This document shows, one piece after another, positions 10,116 through 20,417 of a DNA stretch of 64,000 nucleotides (the first letter of the stretch is position 1; each line of letters begins with the position of its first letter). This DNA is from Puccinia triticina (taxonomy: Eukaryota; Basidiomycota; Pucciniomycetes; Pucciniales; Pucciniaceae). The stretch covers positions 3,782,001 through 3,846,000 of the forward strand of contig NC_070562.1 of assembly GCF_026914185.1 (NCBI RefSeq), given 5' to 3'. The translations under genes were made by a program, and so were the position numbers. The notes below the pieces were generated by a model, which did no database searches, was not told where the DNA came from, and worked only from the letters and a program-made list of their open reading frames with translations.

Positions 10116-13100
10116 TGGTCAGGAAAGTCCTCGCGAGCATAAAACCTTTTTACCTGATCCGCGGCAAAACACCGTTTCAATTCCGTGCCGTCAAGCTCCG
10201 CCAGAACGTAGGAACCTCCAGGAACCTGTTTCACGACGCAGTAGGGGCCGTTCCAACGGTGGGCAAACAACTGCCCCCACTGCGTCTCTAAAGACCTGTT
10301 GAAAGCAAGAACTCGATTGCCAGGCTTGAGAGGTTCTCAAATCCGCGCTGCGTTCTTCTCTTCCCAATAGCGCAAGGAGTCGCCCCGCGCATCCATCAGC
10401 TTCCTGTAAGCGATTCCCCGAGTCTCCTCGCTGCGCTCTAGTTGCCGGGAGCGCGCGGCGAGGAGATCAGACGTGTCCTTCACCGCGTCCCAGTCAACGC
10501 CGAGATAAGATTCGATTTCAAGATCGAGAGGAAGCACTGCACGCTGACCGAAAACAAGCTCGTAGGGAGAGTAGCCGGTCGTCCTCTTGGTGGAGATCCG
10601 GTCGGCGAAAAGCACCAAGGGCAGGTAATGGCGACAGTTCTTTCCACTCTCGCCGGCCAGCTTGACCAGAGCAGACTTGAGGGGACCGTGGCCGCGCTCC
10701 ACCATGCCCTGCCCTTCCGGATAGTAAGGGGTGGAAACTCTGTGCTGCCCTGGCAAAGCGCGCAGCATCTCCGCCAACGCGCCGCCGAACTCAGATCCGC
10801 CATCTGTCGAATAAGAGCGCGCTAGACCATAGCGCATCGTCCAATTTTCTTGAAGAAACGCCGCTACCGCCTCCGAAGTGAGATTATTCAATATCTTGGC
10901 TTCAACCCACCCTGAGAAGTCGTCGCGAGCCACGATCAGATATTTAGCGCCACTAGCCTTGAGGTGGACGGCGTCCATTGACACTCGCCCAAAGACCGTT
11001 GATTCTCCAGTGGGGTAGCGCAGCTCTTGGGGGCGTCTGAGGTCTTTCTTCTGACAATCCTCGCAGCTCCGACACCAACGCGCCACAGACTGCTTGAGGG
11101 ACGGCCACCAAAAGCGCTCAGAGACGCGCCGATAGGTCTCCGTGGTGCCGCGGTGGCCCAAATCCTCGTGGAGCTTGCGTAGGATCGAATCTTGCTTGGG
11201 TGGGATAGTTACGACGATGCGCGGCAACGGGCTGCCGCGCTTCATGAGACGGCCCGCTTGCAGAAAGAAGTCCACAGATCTGCGCTTCAAGGCGCGAAAC
11301 TCCGCCGCATCCAAGCCTTCTGGCCGGGCCAAGGTCGCAAGAAAAATCTCCATACAACGCCAGAAGCCCTCCTGATACCCGGAATAGCCTGTTTCGGAGT
11401 TGACGGTGAAAGAGTGAAGCGGACGAATCGCTGAAGAGTCCTCGTCAAACTCAGAGGAGGGGGGATCACTGTCATCCTCGCCTTGAGGGCGCCGCGAGAG
11501 ACCGTCCGGCATAGTGAAGGATTTGCCCGGGCGGTGGACAATGTCGAAGGAAAAGAGTTGGATGAAAGCCACCCAGCGCGTCATCGGCGCGTTGGGGAGG
11601 CTTGGCGCGTTGATCATTTGAATAAGGGACTGCGCGTCAACTTGGAGCTCGAAATGCTGCCCCCATAAAATGGTTTGAAGCTTCTTGAGGATCCTCGCGA
11701 CGCCGCATAACTCCAGTTTTGATTGGGAGTACCTCGACTCCACATCGGAAAACAGCAAGGACTCGTAAAGAGCCGGCCGGTCCAATCCATTCGAGTCTTC
11801 CTGGGAGAGGACCGCGCCTGCCGCATGAAAGCTAGAATCCACCGCAAGCTTGATTCTTCCCGCATCCGATCCGTAATTGATCTTGACAAGAACAATGTCC
11901 CTTCCCACAATGAGCTTCAGCTCCTCAAACGCGTACTCACAATCGGAAGTCCAGAGAAATTCGGCGTCCTTGCGCGTCAGGCGGCGAAGTGGCAAACAAA
12001 GTTGAGACAGGGAGGGAATGAAGATCCTAACGTACACAACCACGCCCAAAAACCCGCGCACCTCCGTCGCATTAGCCGGGGTTGGCCAAGAAAGGATCTT
12101 ATTGACCTTGCTCCTCGCCATTCGGCGGCCCTCCTTGCACACTACGTGGCCCACGATCTCCAAAGCGGGCACGCATGCCGCGAGCTTCGACGCCGACACG
12201 GTCAACCCAGATTCTTCAATTCTGAACAAAATGCGCTCCAAAGTTTCCGCGTATTCCCAGACGAAGCGCCGGATGCTGGAATGCCAATCCAGGACCTCAT
12301 TGTCATAATCCGACACTGGGCCTTTGATCCCACCGTCATCAATGAAAATACCCGCGTGCTCCGGGATTTCGTCCTGAAGAATCCAAACCATTTGAGCCTG
12401 GTACACTGCGACAGAGTTCGTTGCGCCTTGAGGGAGCCGGGTGAGCTGGAACCTTCCAAGCGGCGTGTCAAACGTCGTGAGTGGCCTTGAGATCGGATGC
12501 AAGGCGCGCTCGTCGTAGCCGCCCATGATGTCGCCGAGGCCGTAGCAAGCGCGGCCAGAAAAGGATTCTACGAATTCTTTGGTAGCCGGAGGAACACCCG
12601 CATCTCGAATCGTGACTTTATTTAACGGCTGGAGGTTGTGAACTATCCGCAGCTTGCCGTTGCCCTTCAACACACAGAACACAGGACTCGTGTAGCTTGA
12701 CGTAGATTGTTTGTAGAGGCCGGTGTGGACACGCTCACGGATGATCTTCGTGTATTCTTCCATCTTAGCTGCAGGGATGGGGATCTTCCTCTTCTGCCAA
12801 GGTTCGTGCTCCACCACAGGTATGATGTAAGGAAGCCCATATGACTTCTTAAGCAAACCGCGCTGAGACTCGTCGAAAGCTATGGAAAGATTTCTTTCCG
12901 CCAACACGTTCTTGATGAGATCCAACTCTGACGGGTTTAGCCACCCCGGAGGACCAAAGTTGACTACTTGAAGACTCAGCTCAGTGACTCGTCCGCGCGG
13001 CACAAAAGGGCCGGCCAAGGAACGCGAGAGACCGCGATAAGGATCGCGAGACAAGGGAGGGCGCTGCAGCGGTGGATTGAGATTTTGGGGCATGGGTTGA

Positions 13101-13297
13101 TTCACCGGTTTGACCTTTCGCGCCACCGGTTTGTATTTCGCCGCGAAAGAGAGGAGTCCGCCCTCCTTCCACAATTCCACAAGCTCCCGTTGCGCGCAAT
13201 GATTGAGACCGCATTCAAGGAGCCGCCAAGTCCGATGTTCCGCGCTGTCCTCGAAAGCTGCCTTCTCTGCAAAGGAGAGTCCAGACGGATGGGAGTG

Positions 13298-13381
13298 GCT
13301 CACAAGTGTGGCGCGTGGTAGGGCTTTCAAAGTTTGCGGAGCATCACGCCTCGGAGGTGCACATTGGGAGGAACTTACTTC
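13298..13381 (-). repeat. Element A module (copy ii), in pol N-terminus
   Basis: Same module: GAAGTAAGTTCCTCC start, TGCACCTCCGAGG middle, CCACACTTGTGAGC end. Translated here as VSSSQCAPPRRDAP...ATLVSHSHP. Confidence 0.6.
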
Positions 13382-13708
13382 TACTCCAAATGGTCTCCAC
13401 GGCGGTCCAAACTCCACCACACCACCCTCACAATCCAGGGTCCAAGAAAATAGTTTAACCTCATTACAGAGGATCTTTAGTTTTTCCTCGTCGCGGAGGC
13501 TCGGGAGTTTAGGCTCATCGCGGAGTCGAACTAGATTACCCTCGTTGCGGAGGACGCCACAAGACGTATCTAGTTTATGCTCATTCCGGAGACTAAACTG
13601 AGATGATCCGTTTCGGGGAGAATAGGGAAGTTTATTCTCGTTGCGGAGACGTGTCGGATAGGGTGGAGCATCACCTGAAACCAGAGGAAAGTCCAAAGGA
13701 TGCGGGCG

Positions 13709-13792
13709 GCTCACAAATGTGGCTGAAGTAGAGTTTTTCACAGAGGTGGCGGTATCTCGCCCGGAGGTGCATAATCGGGAGGAACTTACTTT
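13709..13792 (-). repeat. Element A module (copy iii), in pol N-terminus
   Basis: Same module: GAAAGTAAGTTCCTCCC start, ATGCACCTCCGGG middle, GCCACATTTGTGAGC end. Translated as VSSSRLCTSGRDTA...ATFVSRPHP, aligned with copy ii. Confidence 0.6.
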
Positions 13793-14109
13793 CAGTTCTC
13801 CCTGCCTCCGTGGAACACCTATTTTCTCCTCGCCGCCTGTTTGGCCTGATCTTGAATCGGATGAAGCGCCGCTTTGGCGCTTGAGAGAATTGAAGTGAGA
13901 TGAGACGAGATGGAAAGACTGGACATGGAAATCGGACGCGATGTTTTTGGCTTTTTTGGGAGTTTTTTGCTGTTTTTGGATTTGCTGATTTTGAGAAGAT
14001 GACAAGGAAAAGAAAGAAACCGAACCGTGAGCCTCTGAATTATTAGTTGGCTCTGCGACAGGACTGCGAGACTCTAAATTAAGTCTGCCGCTTTCCGAGC
14101 CAACCCGCT

Positions 14110-16293
14110 CTATAAAAAATGACGGCCCTCCACGGGATCGTCGCGCGCTTTCCCTTTGCGCGTCAATATTGCCTTGCGGCCGCCACCCGGAAAGTCACGC
14201 TCCCAGCGGCCCGAATCCACAGAACAAAGGGTCAGCTCGATTTTTCGACCATTAGCGTCCGGGAGGAGGATCTTCTCGCCCGTCTGTCCGGAGAATTCGA
14301 GTGTAACGTCGAAATCCATGAGAAAAGGCCTTCCTAAGATGATGGGGCCATCCACGCGCGTGATCCAAAAGTGGCAGGTGCCCACTATTGACTTCCCGAT
14401 CCTGACAGGCACGTCTTCAGCGACGCCAACCAATTCACACGCCTGATTCCCGATCCCGTACACCGCGGAGTTAAAGTTAACGCGGAGGCTTAGGTTAAGC
14501 TTTGATGCCTTCGCATCCGAGATCAGATTCAGCTGAGATCCTGAATCTACTAAGGGGGCCGCATTGCCTTCTTCTTCTCCAAGCAGGCAGGGTAAATACC
14601 CCAGCGGACAGGAATACAGCCGGTTTTCTTCCTCTTGAGGAGAGGACTCTTCCAAAAGCGTTCCGGAGTGAACCTTCAGATCCTCTGAGTTGACTTCCAC
14701 GCGGCGCTTCGAGACCCAACGTTTCATCCCGTCAGCGATAGCCGGCGCGACGGCGCATAGCTCTGCAACCGTGACCGTCAACGGAAGATCAGAAATTTTC
14801 TGAAGCATGCCTTCCACCGCCCTGAGGTGATCCTTGGTGATCCCTCTCTCAAATCTCACTCTTGATGGGCCCCCGTCCGATTTAGTGGCGGCCGGCGAAG
14901 GGGCGGGTTCAGCTTGAACTGGCTGCGAAGGCTGACTCGCCGGCGAACGTTCGAAAAGCTCAGGCTCCTCGTCCATATCCTCAGCTTCCGATCCAGAGTT
15001 AGGGGGAGGCGCCTTCTTCGGGGTCTTCCTAGCGGCAGAAGCTGGAACTGTCGGGGCCTTGTAAGGTTTTGGCGCCTCGTGCTTCTTGCGCGCAGGGTCA
15101 GATTGATAGGCACCCGAAAAGGCTTGAGAGGACACGGCGGGGGGATACCAGGGATCCAAGGAGCCGCAAGTCGTCCTGAACTCTGTCGTTGCTGAGCTCA
15201 CTTGAGGTTGGTAGGAAGCCACAACGTGGCGAATCGGGCGCGACGCGTCGAAAGGGATCAGCGCGCCATTAGGGAGGAAGAAATTGGTCCCCTTTTGCTC
15301 GACCAACTTCTCCTCCTTATCCTTCTTTAGCTCGAAACAACGCGCCGTCCCGTGGCCTTCACGGTGGCAATAGTAGCAGACGAGAGGTCCACGCGATCCT
15401 GATGGCGCAGCAGCGGCGGGAGAAGAAACTGCGAGCTCCTTCTTCAGCCGCTGCTCGAAAGACTGGAGCATGCGGGATAGATCGTCCACAGTAGCTGGAG
15501 CCATCGACTGAGCCGGCGCTTCCTTCGGCCGACGATCAGCCTCCATCTTGATCATGATATCGTTGGACTCCTTGAAACCTGAAGTGAAAGGGAGGGAGGC
15601 CTGCGGTTTGATCTGCTCTGAGGTGAAAGCTACCTCTTCCTCCATCTCTGAAATGACAGCCGCCCGCAGTTCCTTGAGCGCGGGCAAGAGATAGCGCCCG
15701 TCCAGAGTCTTAACCATCGCCTTTTTCTTGACTAGGTACGACTTGATGCGCTGTTGAAACCCGGCCGAGAACGCGAAAAAGAAGTAATCCACCGATAAAT
15801 CTTCTGACGAAAGATGTTGGTACCTGATCAGATATGATAAGATGACGTCGAAGATAGACTTAAACAGCCGGTAATCCTCGAGCGTCGTGATCCCGCCCTT
15901 AGCAATCCAAGCATCCTTGAGACTCTGCAAGTCAGCAACGGTGTAGCGGACCACATCCACTTGCCCCCACCGCTCGATCATCTGCTCCTTCAGCGTGGTC
16001 CACGACTTGCTCGTGTACCCGCTCATATCCCACACCGCGTCCTGGATATCCTCGCTCCCAAGGAAGGACGGTATCTGGAGGACCTTGTCCTCATCCGACG
16101 CGCCGTCCAAGTTGGCGGCTAGCTCGTACTGGCGAAGGAAAGCCTCCACGCGCGATCCGGTGAACTTGAGAGCCCGGTCTTGTGGCTTGATCTTGACCAT
16201 CCGCGCGACTGGCGCTGCTGCTGCTGGGTCGGCCATTGCGAGGCGAGGGGATAGATGGATTCTGGAATTGATGGGAGAGAGAAATGGGTCCAA
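14110..16293 (-). CDS. Gag-protease of element A
   Basis: 727 codons from 16293; a better start may be ATG at 16236 (MADPAAAAPVARMVK). N-terminal capsid-like region (FTGSRVEAFLRQYELAANLDG, SWTTLKEQMIERWG); zinc knuckle CYYCHREGHGTARC (CX2CX4HX4C) near residue 310; Pro/Ser/Glu-rich linker; aspartic protease near residue 585 with APLVDSGSQLNLISD and IILGRPFL. The stop at 14110 precedes the pol ATG by about 104 nt, and pol lies in another frame, so pol expression needs frameshifting, reinitiation or splicing. Makes the virus-like particle proteins and processes them. Confidence 0.92.
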   Translation of the reverse strand: MDPFLSPINSRIHLSPRLAMADPAAAAPVARMVKIKPQDRALKFTGSRVEAFLRQYELAANLDGASDEDKVLQIPSFLGSEDIQDAVWDMSGYTSKSWTTLKEQMIERWGQVDVVRYTVADLQSLKDAWIAKGGITTLEDYRLFKSIFDVILSYLIRYQHLSSEDLSVDYFFFAFSAGFQQRIKSYLVKKKAMVKTLDGRYLLPALKELRAAVISEMEEEVAFTSEQIKPQASLPFTSGFKESNDIMIKMEADRRPKEAPAQSMAPATVDDLSRMLQSFEQRLKKELAVSSPAAAAPSGSRGPLVCYYCHREGHGTARCFELKKDKEEKLVEQKGTNFFLPNGALIPFDASRPIRHVVASYQPQVSSATTEFRTTCGSLDPWYPPAVSSQAFSGAYQSDPARKKHEAPKPYKAPTVPASAARKTPKKAPPPNSGSEAEDMDEEPELFERSPASQPSQPVQAEPAPSPAATKSDGGPSRVRFERGITKDHLRAVEGMLQKISDLPLTVTVAELCAVAPAIADGMKRWVSKRRVEVNSEDLKVHSGTLLEESSPQEEENRLYSCPLGYLPCLLGEEEGNAAPLVDSGSQLNLISDAKASKLNLSLRVNFNSAVYGIGNQACELVGVAEDVPVRIGKSIVGTCHFWITRVDGPIILGRPFLMDFDVTLEFSGQTGEKILLPDANGRKIELTLCSVDSGRWERDFPGGGRKAILTRKGKARDDPVEGRHFL

Positions 16294-16297
16294 TGTG

Positions 16298-16380
16298 GCT
16301 CACAGCACGTGGCAAACGTAATGCTTTCGAAACGTGTAGCGATAACCCTCGGAGGTGCACTTATGGAGAGGACTTACTTC
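16298..16380 (-). repeat. Element A module (copy iv), in the gag leader
   Basis: Same module: GAAGTAAGTCC start, GTGCACCTCCGAGG middle, TGCTGTGAGC end, just upstream of the gag ATG. A GTAAGT here could act as a splice donor for a subgenomic RNA; this is inference. Confidence 0.6.
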
Positions 16381-16508
16381 TATCTCTCCAAACCTCCGCG
16401 AAACAAAGACTCCAAGCGCCGTCCTCGAAAAAAAAGAAAGAAAGATCCGGGAAAACCAGGGATCACTTAAAAAAAAAAAAGATTTAAAAAGGAGAGAGCG
16501 CCTCAAAA

Positions 16509-16585
16509 CCGCCGACCGTCTTGAAATCCGTATGGCGAGACTGTAAATCTTGAGGTCGCTGGTTCGATCCCGGCTCGGGGGACCA
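16509..16585 (+). tRNA. tRNA-Tyr(GUA) copy used as primer-binding region of element A
   Basis: On the plus strand 77 nt reads as a tRNA: acceptor CCGCCGA / TCGGGGG (one mismatch), anticodon arm CGAGA-CTGTAAA-TCTTG with GTA at 16543-16545, T-arm GCTGG-TTCGATC-CCGGC, and a 3' CCA. No intron follows the anticodon although nuclear tRNA-Tyr genes normally have one, and CCA is not encoded in eukaryotic genes, so it was copied from mature tRNA. It stands two bases from the 5' LTR, so element RNA is complementary to the whole tRNA. The D-arm is poorly conserved. Confidence 0.75.
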
Positions 16586-16587
16586 AA

Positions 16588-17373
16588 TGTGGAACTCCGA
16601 CCGGTGCTGGGCCGTCGGCAGTTACTGGAAGGGAGAGTTGCGCTGAGCGCTGCCTTCGCGGTGATCCGGAAAAGAGTCGTGGGATTCAAGTTATAGCTTT
16701 AAGAGGGGGGGGATTTATGTTAAGAGACGACGGGGTTTAGATCCTCGTCGGCGGTGGTTTGTTTGCTGAGAATCTGGGGAAAAGGGCCGGCGAACTGGAC
16801 TGGGGACAGTGATCTTAAAGGACAGGAATCTGGAAGAGGATCGGCGCGGGGGCTGAGAAGAGAAACTCAGAAGCTCCCGCGAGTATATCAGCGAACAAAG
16901 ATCAATAAACTTTAGATTCAAGTTGATGAGATGATCTGAAAAACAAAATTTTCGGTTCAGACAAAATCCCATGCCGCCCCATCATCTGAGTTCAAACTGA
17001 ACTCAGACTCTGGGAGCTGTGAAATGTTGTGGACAAGTCATCATACACCCGCGCGCACAAGCGCGCCACAACAGCAAGAGAAGGGAGGAAAGAATCAGAA
17101 AAGAAATAACACCAAAGGAAGAAAACCAACCCTCCGCATACAACACCTCTCCAACGCGCGCATTTTAGAAACAGAAGAACATAAGACAGAGGAGGAGAAA
17201 GGAAAACAACAAAACAAACACAAAGGAAACCAAAGCCTAATCCTGAAACGCCTTGAAGATTCCACCGCGCGCGACGCGCGCTGATTGATCTTGACGCCCA
17301 TGAGTTGATGTCTTGATGGCTGAAAACTCAAGGAATCCGCTGCGCCACGGGCGCCACGCAAATGGCCACCACA
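16588..17373 (-). repeat. 5' LTR of element A
   Basis: 786 bp partner of 9120-9905, with only about three substitutions seen on reading (for example ACTGGACT/ACTGGACC near 16800). Confidence 0.95.
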
Positions 17374-20108
17374 ACGGGATGTCCAGGTTTTGTCCCGGTC
17401 GCTGATGATAGAGGTCGGGGCTCCAAATCTGGCAACCCAGCCACTGAAGAAGCGGCTAGCAGTCTTTTCGGCCGTGTCCGTTTGGAGAACCGGGATGATT
17501 TGAATGAATCCCGATAACCGACAGGTACACGTCAAGATCATATCGTAGTGGGTTGCCTTACGCAGTGGGCCCACGAAGTCGATTGCAATGTCGGTTAAGG
17601 GTTGACGAGGAAACGAGGGAGTGAGCATCTTGCCCAGCGGTGCCGTCGTGGGAGCCTTTGTACGCTGGCAAACTTCACACCGCTCGAGGAGTTGTCGTAT
17701 GTCTATTGACATCCGAGGCCAGAAGAAGTCCCGGCGAAGCTCTTTGGTGGTCTTGAGGACCCCCAAGTGGCCAAGGCGTTGGTGGGCCTCGTTGATGAGT
17801 GATCTTTGCAGTTGAAAATTTGCTGGGATGACAAGTCGGCCATCAATGAATAGAAGTCCGTTCTCTTCTATACAATCCGTGCGGAGGGGAAGAGCATCAC
17901 GTAAGGCAATGCAAAATTGGTCATGTGCATAACCAGCCAAGATAGTTTTTTTGAGAGAGGGGTCAATGGACAGACCAATTTCTGTCAGCGCCGCCACGCA
18001 TGCTACTTCTTCAGGTGTGGATGGATCATTGTCGGGGAGGTCTTTCCTTGAGAGGGCGTCCGCGACCGAGTTATCCTCCCCGCGAATGTAGTTGAAGTTG
18101 AGGTCGAAGTCAGCGAGAAGTTCTGACCATCGTGCTTGTCGCTTGCTGAGAGTGCGTTGACGAGGGAGATGTACAAGTGAGTGATGGTCGGACATCACAT
18201 TGATCTTCATCCCTAAGAGAAGCATGCGCCATTTTTGAAGTGCCTGTATGACGGCCAACAACTCTTGCTCGTGAACCGGGTAGTTGCGTTCCGCCGGCGT
18301 CATCTGGTGGGATTTGTAAGCGATGGGAGAAGCGACTTTCCAGTCTTTACCCTGGAATAGGGCCGCGCCGAGAGCGGAGCCGCTTGCATCTGTAAAAAGC
18401 CAAAGTGGGTCTTCGGACTCGTAATCAACATTTTTTAAACACGGGAGGGAGGTCATGATATGTTTAATGTTTTGAAAGGCTGCTTCCTCTTTAGGGCCCC
18501 ATTTGAAGGCTTTATTCTCAATTTTTGAGCTTGTTAATGGAGTGAGCGTCCCTACGTAGCGCTGTAGACCCCATATGAATTTCTTCATCCACTGCACCGT
18601 CCCAAGAAAGTGTTTCACACCCTTTGCTGATTGCGGTGAAGGCCAGGATTGGATGTCTGCAATTTTCTCGTCATCTGCTTCAATACCCTCCGCCGAGATC
18701 CAATGTCCGAGGAACTTTACCCGTGTGCAAAACAGCTTTGTCTTCTTGGGACTGCAGTAGAGGTTGGCTTGACGGAGTTTACGGAGGACCGCTCTGACGT
18801 GTGCTTCATGTTCTTCGAAGGAATCCGAGAAAACGACGATGTCATCAAGGTATACGACACAAATGTCGTTGATTAAGTCACCTAGCGCTTCCTCTAGTCT
18901 CGCCTGATGGGTGGCCGGCGCGTTTGTGAGTCCCATGGGCATAACGACCCACTCCATGAGTCCCCACGGGGTCTTGACTGCCGTCAATGGAATGTCTTCC
19001 TCTCGCATTCTGGTCTGAAAGAATGCATTCGTTTGATTGAGTATCAAGAAAACTTTGCCTGAAGCCACCACTCGTACGAGTTCATCCACATTTGGCAAGG
19101 GCGAGCGATTGCGAACAGTGAGGCTGTTGAGTTTGCGGTAGTCGCAAACCCAACGGGGAAGGGCAGAGGGGTCTTTTTTCGGAATGATTAGACTTGGGGA
19201 CGCGTACTGACTGGTTGACCGCCGGATGCGGCCCGCTTTAATATGTTGATCTAAGAGTATTCTCCACGACGCGAGGTGCTTGGGAGGGTACGGGAATTGA
19301 CGCTCGTTGATTACTGCATTGGGGTCAGTCAGTACGATTTTGTGTCGAGTTCGAGACGCTGCGTCTTGTAGTTTGTTAGGAAACAAGCTTCCTTTAGATT
19401 GATCTGAGTCTTCAACGTCCTCATCGACCGCAGGGATGTCCTCGGGAAACAGATCAGCAAATTCCTTCAAAATCAACCTCTCCGACTCCGCGCACGGATA
19501 TTGATTTGTCTCGGAGGGGGCGTCGACTGCGGCTATGGATTGAAATTTTCCATGGTCCACTCGGTAGTCTGGGATGATGACATTCAGTCGGGAACACTCC
19601 ATGGCTTGTTGTTCCACCGAGACGGATATCCCATGACAATGCAAAAATGGCGTTCCAAGGATGAGGTCGAAATCGCCTAGCACCGGTCCCACCCGCAGAG
19701 AAGTATCTTCAAATATCAATGTGGGTCGGGTGACACGCAGCGTCGCCACGACGAAATGACAGATGGTGAGCGGCATTGCGGAGCCGTCTCCCAGCGCCAG
19801 GCAAATTGAGCTAGGTCGTGCCATCGGTCGGCGTTCCAGAAAGGAGTCGTCCACTGCTCTATCCGAGATGAGATTGATCTCAGAGCCTGTGTCAATGAGA
19901 GCCCTGAAATAACGGCCCGTGATTTGCAGTTCAATTATTACTCGTGCTGGTTTGATCGGATTCAGAGAGGGGTCGAGTACGTCGGACAACTTTGAGGAAG
20001 GGAGCGAGGTCGAGGGCGAAGACGAAGGCGAAAGGTGAGCCAGATTGCTCGACGAAGACGAAGAGTTTAGAGAACCCATCACGAAAGGGTTTTTCAGGAG
20101 TGGTATCG

Positions 20109-20120
20109 AGAAAAAAAAAG
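20109..20120 (-). promoter_or_regulatory. Conserved post-LTR site (CT9CT) of element B
   Basis: Plus strand AGAAAAAAAAAG next to the LTR; identical to the sites in G and E. No tRNA-type TGG. Confidence 0.6.
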
Positions 20121-20417
20121 TGTAAGAGTCCGCTTGGGACTCTTCACTGTCTGGGCTGGCACACGGCACAGAGGCCTGAAAACGGTTTCTAGGAACCACT
20201 CGTGTATTGCAAAGTACTAGCCCAGGAGAGAAGTTCAGCTTCTCTCTCTACATACAACTGAGAAAGGAAAGGAAGGGGAAAGATCAGTGCTCACCTAGCC
20301 CAGGAGAGAAGTTCAGCTTCTCTCTGCTGAGCTAGGAGGGCGCGGGGGAGCTGAGTCTAAGAGTCCGTCGATGGCTTATGTAATACCGGCTTGTGAGTTC
20401 CCGAAGGGGGCTTCACA
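20121..20417 (-). repeat. 5' LTR of element B
   Basis: 297 bp, TGTGAAGCCCC at the element-strand start and GGACTCTTACA at the end. Terminal hairpin AAGAGTCC / GGACTCTT. The pol frame is open from inside this LTR without an ATG there. Confidence 0.9.

Larger units (their letters stand above)
10109..14005 (-). pseudogene. Pol of element A (RT-RNase H-integrase), one nonsense codon
   Basis: Minus strand. Residues 1-~330 carry no known domain: about six repeats of L-R-N/D-E-x-K-L (13450-13650) and two translated copies of the 85 nt module. RT follows with YTSPVFCVLKGNGKLRIVHNLQPLN, YGLGDIMGGYDER (motif A), LPQGATNS and IFIDDGGIKG (motif C). RNase H has AVDSSFHAAGAVL. Integrase has H-H-C-C (HEDLGHRGTTETY... 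CRSCEDCQKKD), MDAVHLKASG, TDGGSEFGG and PEGQGMVERGH. At 10337 CGA has become TGA, cutting off NLKPGNRVLAFNRSLETQWG and the rest of the C-terminal domain down to the TAA at 10109. Apart from that codon it appears intact. Frame differs from gag-pro. Confidence 0.9.
9120..17373 (-). mobile_element. Gypsy LTR retrotransposon A (gag-pro and pol frames)
   Basis: Two 786 bp LTRs (9120-9905 and 16588-17373) with about three differences, flanked by ACGG duplications (9116-9119, 17374-17377) and inserted into the integrase of element B. Minus-strand order: 5' LTR, complete tRNA-Tyr copy as primer site, leader, gag-pro (14110-16293), pol (10109-14005), PPT, 3' LTR. One nonsense change separates the integrase tail. 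The youngest insertion in the nest. Confidence 0.95.
8363..20079 (-). pseudogene. Pol polyprotein of element B (PR-RT-RH-IN), split and mutated
   Basis: Start ATG at 20079 (MGSLNSSSSSS). The Ser-rich leader is followed by protease FRALIDTGSEINLISD, RT (SPSLIIPKKD, DYRKLNSLTVRNRSPLP, VVYLDDIVVFS), RNase H (LFTDASGSALGAALF) and integrase with HHCC-like region and DFVGPL. Integrase breaks at 17378 in ...RDKTWTSR and resumes at 9119 with FWKCLMNRLNINFHMSTSFHPQ, the site of element A. Inactivating changes are RT motif A ILNQTNAF for ILDQTNAF (catalytic Asp to Asn), integrase DGRSKRSN for DGRSERSN (catalytic Glu to Lys), and a TGA for CGA at 8681. Element E keeps the functional RT residue. No Gag domain in about 1.2 kcodons. 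Confidence 0.85.
8108..20417 (-). mobile_element. Pol-only LTR retrotransposon B
   Basis: LTRs of 297 bp (8108-8404, 20121-20417) differ only at the outermost base of one. GTAGC is duplicated on both sides (8103-8107, 20418-20422). Without the nested element A it is about 4.05 kb. The internal region starts with CT9CT, has an ATG about 40 nt after the LTR, and goes directly into protease; no Gag is present. Order on the minus strand: PR, RT, RNase H, IN, polypurine tract. Shares cis signals with gag-only G. Near-identical LTRs indicate a recent insertion. Confidence 0.9.

Noticed and set aside
16993..17284. Open frames within the LTRs of element A (86 and 155 codons) as host genes
   Set aside because: They lie wholly or largely in LTR sequence, occur identically in both copies and show no domain.
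17095..17373. C-terminal extension of the element B pol frame after RDKTWTS
   Set aside because: This stretch is the LTR of nested element A read through by chance; the true continuation is at 9119.
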